Origin: Halorhabdus sp. BNX81
Lineage (GTDB): Archaea > Halobacteriota > Halobacteria > Halobacteriales > Haloarculaceae
Assembly: GCF_029229925.1 (NCBI RefSeq)
Contig: NZ_CP107254.1
Location: 992,001-1,056,000, forward strand
Reading direction: 5' to 3'
Length of the DNA: 64,000 nt
Part shown: positions 60,169 to 64,000 of the stretch, piece after piece
Layout: every line of letters begins with the position of its first letter
How positions within the stretch are numbered: the stretch's first letter is position 1
Notes under the pieces: generated by a model
The model's database searches: none
Told to the model about the DNA's origin: nothing
The model's input: the letters and a program-made list of their open reading frames with translations, nothing else
Made by a program: the position numbers and the translations under genes

Positions 60169-60824
60169 TGAACGTTGTTTTTTTCGTCTGCCACGTCGAC
60201 GACGCCGTCCTCGGTGCCGGTGGCACAGCACAGCGGATGCTGGACGCGGGTCACACTATCGATGTCGTGTACGTGACCGAGGACTACAACTACCACCCCG
60301 AGAAGAACTACGATAACCGTGAGGAGGCCCGACAGGCCTGGAGTGTGCTCGGCCTTGACGAAGATCGTATCCACTTTCTCGACTTCCCGACGATGAAACT
60401 CGATACGGAAGCGCTGATCGACGTAAATATCGCCTTCGAGGAAACTGGACTACAGCCGGACGTGATCTTCACACTGGACGAGAGCGACGTGAACCAGGAC
60501 CACTGGACGGCCTACAACAGCGCGATGGTGGTCGGTCGTTCCATCGATCGCCAGATTGGGATTGTGACCATGGAAGTCCTCTCCTCGACGGAGTGGGGCG
60601 AAGGGGAGTTCCAGCCCAACTACTACGTCGACGTCGAGGGTCGCGTCGAAACAAAGATCGAAGCCATGTCGAACGTCGAGTCCGAGATGGAAGAGTGGCC
60701 TCACCCACGATCGGCGAAGGGCATCGAAACGAAAGCTCGCCAACGTGGGATGGAAGTCGGTTATGATTACGCTGAGGCATTTCGACTTGTTCGGTGGTTC
60801 GATTTTGCGGAACAGCTGGTTTAA
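60168..60824 (+). CDS. PIG-L family deacetylase
   Basis: A 218-residue zinc-dependent amidase of the LmbE/PIG-L family, which removes an acetyl group from an N-acetyl sugar. The usual HPDDE motif appears as HVDDA (His9, Asp11, Asp12), and the third zinc ligand is probably His112 in DVNQDHW. The ATG at 60168 overlaps the stop of the previous formyltransferase-like gene by one base. The pair deacetylase plus formyltransferase is a sensible route from an N-acetyl to an N-formyl amino sugar. The last Glu of the motif is missing; related enzymes can still work without it. Confidence 0.82.
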   Translation: MNVVFFVCHVDDAVLGAGGTAQRMLDAGHTIDVVYVTEDYNYHPEKNYDNREEARQAWSVLGLDEDRIHFLDFPTMKLDTEALIDVNIAFEETGLQPDVIFTLDESDVNQDHWTAYNSAMVVGRSIDRQIGIVTMEVLSSTEWGEGEFQPNYYVDVEGRVETKIEAMSNVESEMEEWPHPRSAKGIETKARQRGMEVGYDYAEAFRLVRWFDFAEQLV

Positions 60825-60857
60825 TCGCAGAACTGACACATTCTCCGAGGGTTTCGA

Positions 60858-61949
60858 TTATCCATCATCTGCTGTCGACACCTCGTCGAGCTGGCTCGCA
60901 AACTCGGTAATAAAGCGTCTACGGCTAAACCTATCGAATATTTCAGCATCTGGAGAATATTCAATATCGCCCGTCCGGAGAGCATGGATTGCATCGGCGA
61001 TACCTCCCGTGTTGTCCGGATGAACCACCGTTCCCAGGCCGTTGTCGTTTACAACATGCTGTATTCGGAAAGACGGATCGCCAATCACAAGTATCGGATT
61101 TCGTGAGGCAATGTAATCCCAGATTTTTGATGGGACGCTCAGCTTGTTTGCAGGATCAGCACTCGCGATGAATAACGTGACATCGGATCCCTTGAGAACG
61201 GGGATTATCTCTTCATGTGGGACGAATTCGTGGGTATACACGATCTCTTCCAGGTCACGTGCCTCAACAGCCCGTTGATATTCGTCGTTCCAGTCACCAT
61301 AAAACTGTATCCGTAAATCCCGTCCATACTGTTCAACATATTGTTCTAAACCATCGAGGAAATTATATGGCTCTATCCATCCTTCATAAAACGAACCAGC
61401 ATACGTGATGGTAAAGTCTTCGTACGCCGTCGTCTGGGCCTCCTCAAAGACACTTTTCTCGAAACCCAAAAAGGGTAGTTCGTGAAACTTTTCCTCGGAA
61501 ATGTGTGGATACGTTTCGGTAAAGTACTCTTTTTTCATCTGAATTCCATCCATCCACACAACACGATCCGCAACAGAGACAGTCGTTTTTTCAACGATCT
61601 TTGCGAGTTTGGTTACCAACGATCCTGCCTCTCTGTCCGGGTTGTTCACCATCGGATCACGAAATTCCGCAACCCATGGAATCCGCGCGAGCAATGAAAC
61701 AATAAGCCCGATTACCTGCAAATGCAACGGATTACTTATTGAATTTATCACATCGACATTTTCTCTCCGCGCGAGTTTCCAACACCGGAAAATACTCGGG
61801 AGAAATGAACGGATATACGGCTTAGGTACGTGTCCGATCACTACCTCCCAGTTTTCTTCGGTGAGTAATCGCGTTCTCGTGTCAATCTTTTCGGCGCGGC
61901 CACCTGTTTCATCCGGGGCCCGGTTAGTTATTAATAGGACCTTCTTCAT
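60858..61949 (-). CDS. GT4 family glycosyltransferase
   Basis: A 363-residue glycosyltransferase of two Rossmann domains. The N-terminal half has a sugar-acceptor surface and the start KKVLLITNRAPDETGGRA. The C-terminal half contains the nucleotide-sugar-binding residues in SVPSKIWDYIASRNPILV and Asn/Asp-rich loops (VNDNGLGTVVHPDNTGGI). The codon usage is AT-rich compared with the 30 kb before it. I chose the ATG at 61949: CTATATTT lies about 26 bases upstream, the leaderless position. The ATG at 61964 would leave only 10 bases to that TATA box. Sugar specificity is unknown. Confidence 0.85.
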   Translation of the reverse strand: MKKVLLITNRAPDETGGRAEKIDTRTRLLTEENWEVVIGHVPKPYIRSFLPSIFRCWKLARRENVDVINSISNPLHLQVIGLIVSLLARIPWVAEFRDPMVNNPDREAGSLVTKLAKIVEKTTVSVADRVVWMDGIQMKKEYFTETYPHISEEKFHELPFLGFEKSVFEEAQTTAYEDFTITYAGSFYEGWIEPYNFLDGLEQYVEQYGRDLRIQFYGDWNDEYQRAVEARDLEEIVYTHEFVPHEEIIPVLKGSDVTLFIASADPANKLSVPSKIWDYIASRNPILVIGDPSFRIQHVVNDNGLGTVVHPDNTGGIADAIHALRTGDIEYSPDAEIFDRFSRRRFITEFASQLDEVSTADDG

Positions 61950-61970
61950 TTTCGTACGCCTCATCTTTGG

Positions 61971-61978
61971 AAATATAG
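61971..61978 (-). promoter_or_regulatory. TATA box of the GT4 gene
   Basis: CTATATTT on the minus strand is centred about 26 bases before the ATG at 61949. It decides between that start and the one at 61964. Confidence 0.65.
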
Positions 61979-62000
61979 AGTCGTTTCGAATCCTGAGGAG

Positions 62001-62008
62001 TTATATAT
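62001..62008 (+). promoter_or_regulatory. TATA box of the second formyltransferase
   Basis: TTATATAT is centred about 25 bases before the ATG at 62030, on the plus strand. Together with the minus-strand box at 61971-61978 it makes a compact divergent promoter of about 80 bases. Confidence 0.65.
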
Positions 62009-62029
62009 TGAGGGAGTTATTGCTGTGGC

Positions 62030-62764
62030 ATGGTAGATGTAGCTTTCTTAGGGATCAACGACGTAGGAGAGCGGATCTACGACTGGCTGACAGAGCGTGA
62101 TGATGCGAATATCCTGGGTATATTTACCGAACGTGAGCAGCTTGATACCGTCCGAGAACTCGAACCTGAACTCATTCTCTCGGTGGGATATCGACATATC
62201 GTTCCGGAAGATGTTCTCGAAATTCCCGACCTCGGAGCGGTCAACCTGCACAAATCGTATCTACCCTACAATAGAGGGTTCAATCCAAACGTCTGGAGTA
62301 TCATCGAAGATAATCCTGCGGGAACGTCCCTCCACTATATGACTGCTGAGATAGATGAGGGGCCGATTATCGATAGACAAAAAGTACCCGTAAAGCCGGA
62401 TGATGACGGCCGGGACTTATACGAACGCCTCGAGGACGCACAGGTCGAGCAGTTTACGCGACACTGGGAGTCGATACGCGACGACGACGTGGACACAATC
62501 GAGCAGCAGTCCTCAGAAGGAACGTATCATTATAAACGGGAGTTTGTCGAGCAATGGGAGATCGATCCTGACGAAGAAGTGAGAATTGGTGATTTCATTG
62601 ATCGACTTCGTGCATTGACGTTTCCACCATATGACAACGCATACTTCGAGAAAGACGGCAAAAAGTACTATATCGACATCTCTATACGATCTGCACAAAA
62701 TGAGTCAGAGGCCTCTGTCGAAACGAAGAACGTTCCCACGTACTCGGAGGAAGACACGGAGTAG
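62030..62764 (+). CDS. Formyltransferase family protein with intact catalytic triad
   Basis: A 244-residue protein of the formyltransferase fold. Asn72 and His74 in VNLHKSYLPYNRG and Asp109 in DEGPII form the catalytic triad used by GART, FMT and sugar N-formyltransferases. The C-terminal part is not a standard FMT_C barrel and ends in an acidic, disordered tail. The gene is in the AT-rich end of the glycan island. Its nearest relatives by motif would be the N-formyltransferases that act on dTDP- or UDP-4-amino sugars or methionyl-tRNA; by location the sugar version is more likely. Confidence 0.82.
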   Translation: MVDVAFLGINDVGERIYDWLTERDDANILGIFTEREQLDTVRELEPELILSVGYRHIVPEDVLEIPDLGAVNLHKSYLPYNRGFNPNVWSIIEDNPAGTSLHYMTAEIDEGPIIDRQKVPVKPDDDGRDLYERLEDAQVEQFTRHWESIRDDDVDTIEQQSSEGTYHYKREFVEQWEIDPDEEVRIGDFIDRLRALTFPPYDNAYFEKDGKKYYIDISIRSAQNESEASVETKNVPTYSEEDTE

Positions 62765-62860
62765 TCGGGACCCTCCCGTATGTAGACGGGAGGGCTCCAG
62801 CATGGACGATCAGGTATCCGAACGGGGTAGCAAAACCACGGGGAATTCAAACTGGATTGA

Positions 62861-63853
62861 TTACATGTACGGGTATTCCGAGTTTCGGAAGCTGTCCCGC
62901 TCGTAGTCCGTGATATCCTCTTCTTTCATCCACTCTTTGATCTCTTGGACACCGTCCGCGATATCGTACTCCGCCTCCCAGCCCAGAATGTAGTTGATCT
63001 TGTCGAAGCTGACGCGGTAGGTGCGGTCGTCTTCCTTGTGTTCGACGAACCGGACTTCCGCATCCTCGACGTTATCTTCGACTATTTGACCGACTTTCTT
63101 GATCTGGTAGTTCAGGTCGTTGTCGCCAACGTTGAAGATCTGATGATCAACTTTCTCTTCGTCTGCTTCCAGTACGTCGACGAAGGCTCGTGCAGCATCG
63201 TGGACGTGGACGAGCGGCCGGTACTGCTCACCGCCATAGACGGGGATATCGTCTTCGAGTACTGCTTTCGCCGTGAGGAGATTTACGACGAGGTCAAAGC
63301 GCATCCGGCGTGACCATCCAAAGATTGTCCCGAGTCGGAGAATCGTCGCCGTAATCTTATTATCGGAAAATTGGTCATTCGTCTCGTGGAGAATAATCTC
63401 CTCGGAGTCGATTTTTGATTCCGCATACAGCGAGAGCGGGTTGAGATATGAGCCCTCGTTCAACTCCATCAGTTCACTTGCCCCATAGACGCTACAGGTA
63501 GAGGCAAAGATGAGTCGTTCGATGTCGTGGAGTTTTGCGACCTCAACGAGCGACTTCGTGGCTTCGACGTTGACCGATTGGGTCGCTTGTTCGTTGATGC
63601 CACAGGCAGGGTCGCCGACGATGCCGGCCATGTGGATGATCGCTTCGCAATTTTCAACCGCGTACGACAGATCCTCGATATGCCGAATATCACCTTCGTG
63701 GATTTCGAGATTCCCGTCACCTTTGAACGGATCTAGGGCGTCATCTCCCCACAACATCGAATCGAGAACGTGGACTTCGTGTCCGTTATCGAGTAATTCC
63801 TCGACGATATAATTCCCGATGTAGCCAGCCCCGCCAGTGACAAGCACGTGCAT
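62861..63853 (-). CDS. NAD-dependent epimerase/dehydratase (sugar-nucleotide)
   Basis: A 330-residue extended short-chain dehydrogenase/reductase. The NAD site is GGAGYIG (residues 7-13), the catalytic Ser and Tyr-x-x-x-Lys are in STCSVYG and YAESK, and a substrate-binding Arg is likely in GEQYRPLVHVHD. It may epimerise or dehydrate a UDP- or GDP-sugar that the neighbouring glycosyltransferases use. The ATG at 63853 was chosen because the frame upstream is outside the fold. It is convergent with the second formyltransferase gene, 96 bases away, and is the last complete gene of the window. Confidence 0.88.
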   Translation of the reverse strand: MHVLVTGGAGYIGNYIVEELLDNGHEVHVLDSMLWGDDALDPFKGDGNLEIHEGDIRHIEDLSYAVENCEAIIHMAGIVGDPACGINEQATQSVNVEATKSLVEVAKLHDIERLIFASTCSVYGASELMELNEGSYLNPLSLYAESKIDSEEIILHETNDQFSDNKITATILRLGTIFGWSRRMRFDLVVNLLTAKAVLEDDIPVYGGEQYRPLVHVHDAARAFVDVLEADEEKVDHQIFNVGDNDLNYQIKKVGQIVEDNVEDAEVRFVEHKEDDRTYRVSFDKINYILGWEAEYDIADGVQEIKEWMKEEDITDYERDSFRNSEYPYM

Positions 63854-64000
63854 TGACGTCGTGAGATTCACGAGGAAGAGACAAAAAGCGTTCCGTTTGT
63901 AATCCAGCGTCCTTCGACTCCCCAAACAGCGATGGCCGGCAGGTGTTGCGTAATGGAAACACTCTTCATCCTTATCAAATAAGCTGGATTCAATGGATCC

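Noticed and set aside
55133-63853. Insertion sequence or transposase in the glycan island
   Set aside because: No transposase motif or terminal inverted repeats were seen, although the base composition suggests transfer.

Overview
The window is chromosomal DNA from a halophilic archaeon (class Halobacteria). The reasons are high GC with strongly acidic predicted proteins, AT-rich TATA boxes about 26-30 bases upstream of many leaderless start codons, archaeal information-processing genes (TFB, Lhr, RPA with its associated proteins), halocyanins, a FolC-FolP fusion and a PurN-PurH fusion. No species is assigned.

Layout. 1-9.2 kb: the end of a glycosyltransferase, small lipoproteins, folate (folCP) and purine (purNH) biosynthesis, and a two-subunit beta-ketothiolase. 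9.5-11.2 kb: a membrane-anchored [2Fe-2S] ferredoxin, tRNA-Arg(CCG), and then about 0.8 kb without a credible gene. That stretch holds repeated direct and inverted copies of the tRNA 3' end followed by a dense run of short perfect hairpins, and is the strangest part of the window. 11.2-19.8 kb: housekeeping and small membrane genes (DUF1028, glutamate dehydrogenase, SRPBCC, EamA exporter, alpha/beta hydrolase, RIO-like kinase, GNAT, endonuclease III). 19.3-28.1 kb: a respiratory cluster for a cytochrome b6f/bc-like complex (Rieske protein, split cytochrome b, several small haloarchaea-specific membrane subunits). It is bracketed by two nearly identical membrane-anchored halocyanins that probably take electrons from it, since no cytochrome c1 or f gene is present. 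28.4-32.7 kb: two tandem type IV pilins, an orphan trpB, two small membrane proteins and coaBC. 32.7-38.9 kb: a complete seven-gene Mnh/Mrp Na+/H+ antiporter operon. 39.1-48.4 kb: hpt, FUN14, TFB, DUF357, AMMECR1, a MutS-family ATPase, a HicBA toxin-antitoxin pair and the Lhr helicase. 48.5-55.1 kb: a creatininase/ArfB-like hydrolase, a decayed DUF4010/MgtC-like gene, the rpa1-rpap1-rpe operon, ArfC and a zinc-containing 7Fe ferredoxin.

55.1-63.9 kb is a surface-glycan island: an AglG-like glycosyltransferase, a sulfatase-family protein, a flippase, two formyltransferase-fold proteins, a PIG-L deacetylase translationally coupled to the first of them, a GT4 glycosyltransferase and a sugar-nucleotide epimerase. 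The right end is visibly AT-richer and looks recently acquired. The deacetylase plus formyltransferases suggest that an N-acetylated sugar is converted to an N-formylated one in the S-layer or other surface glycan.
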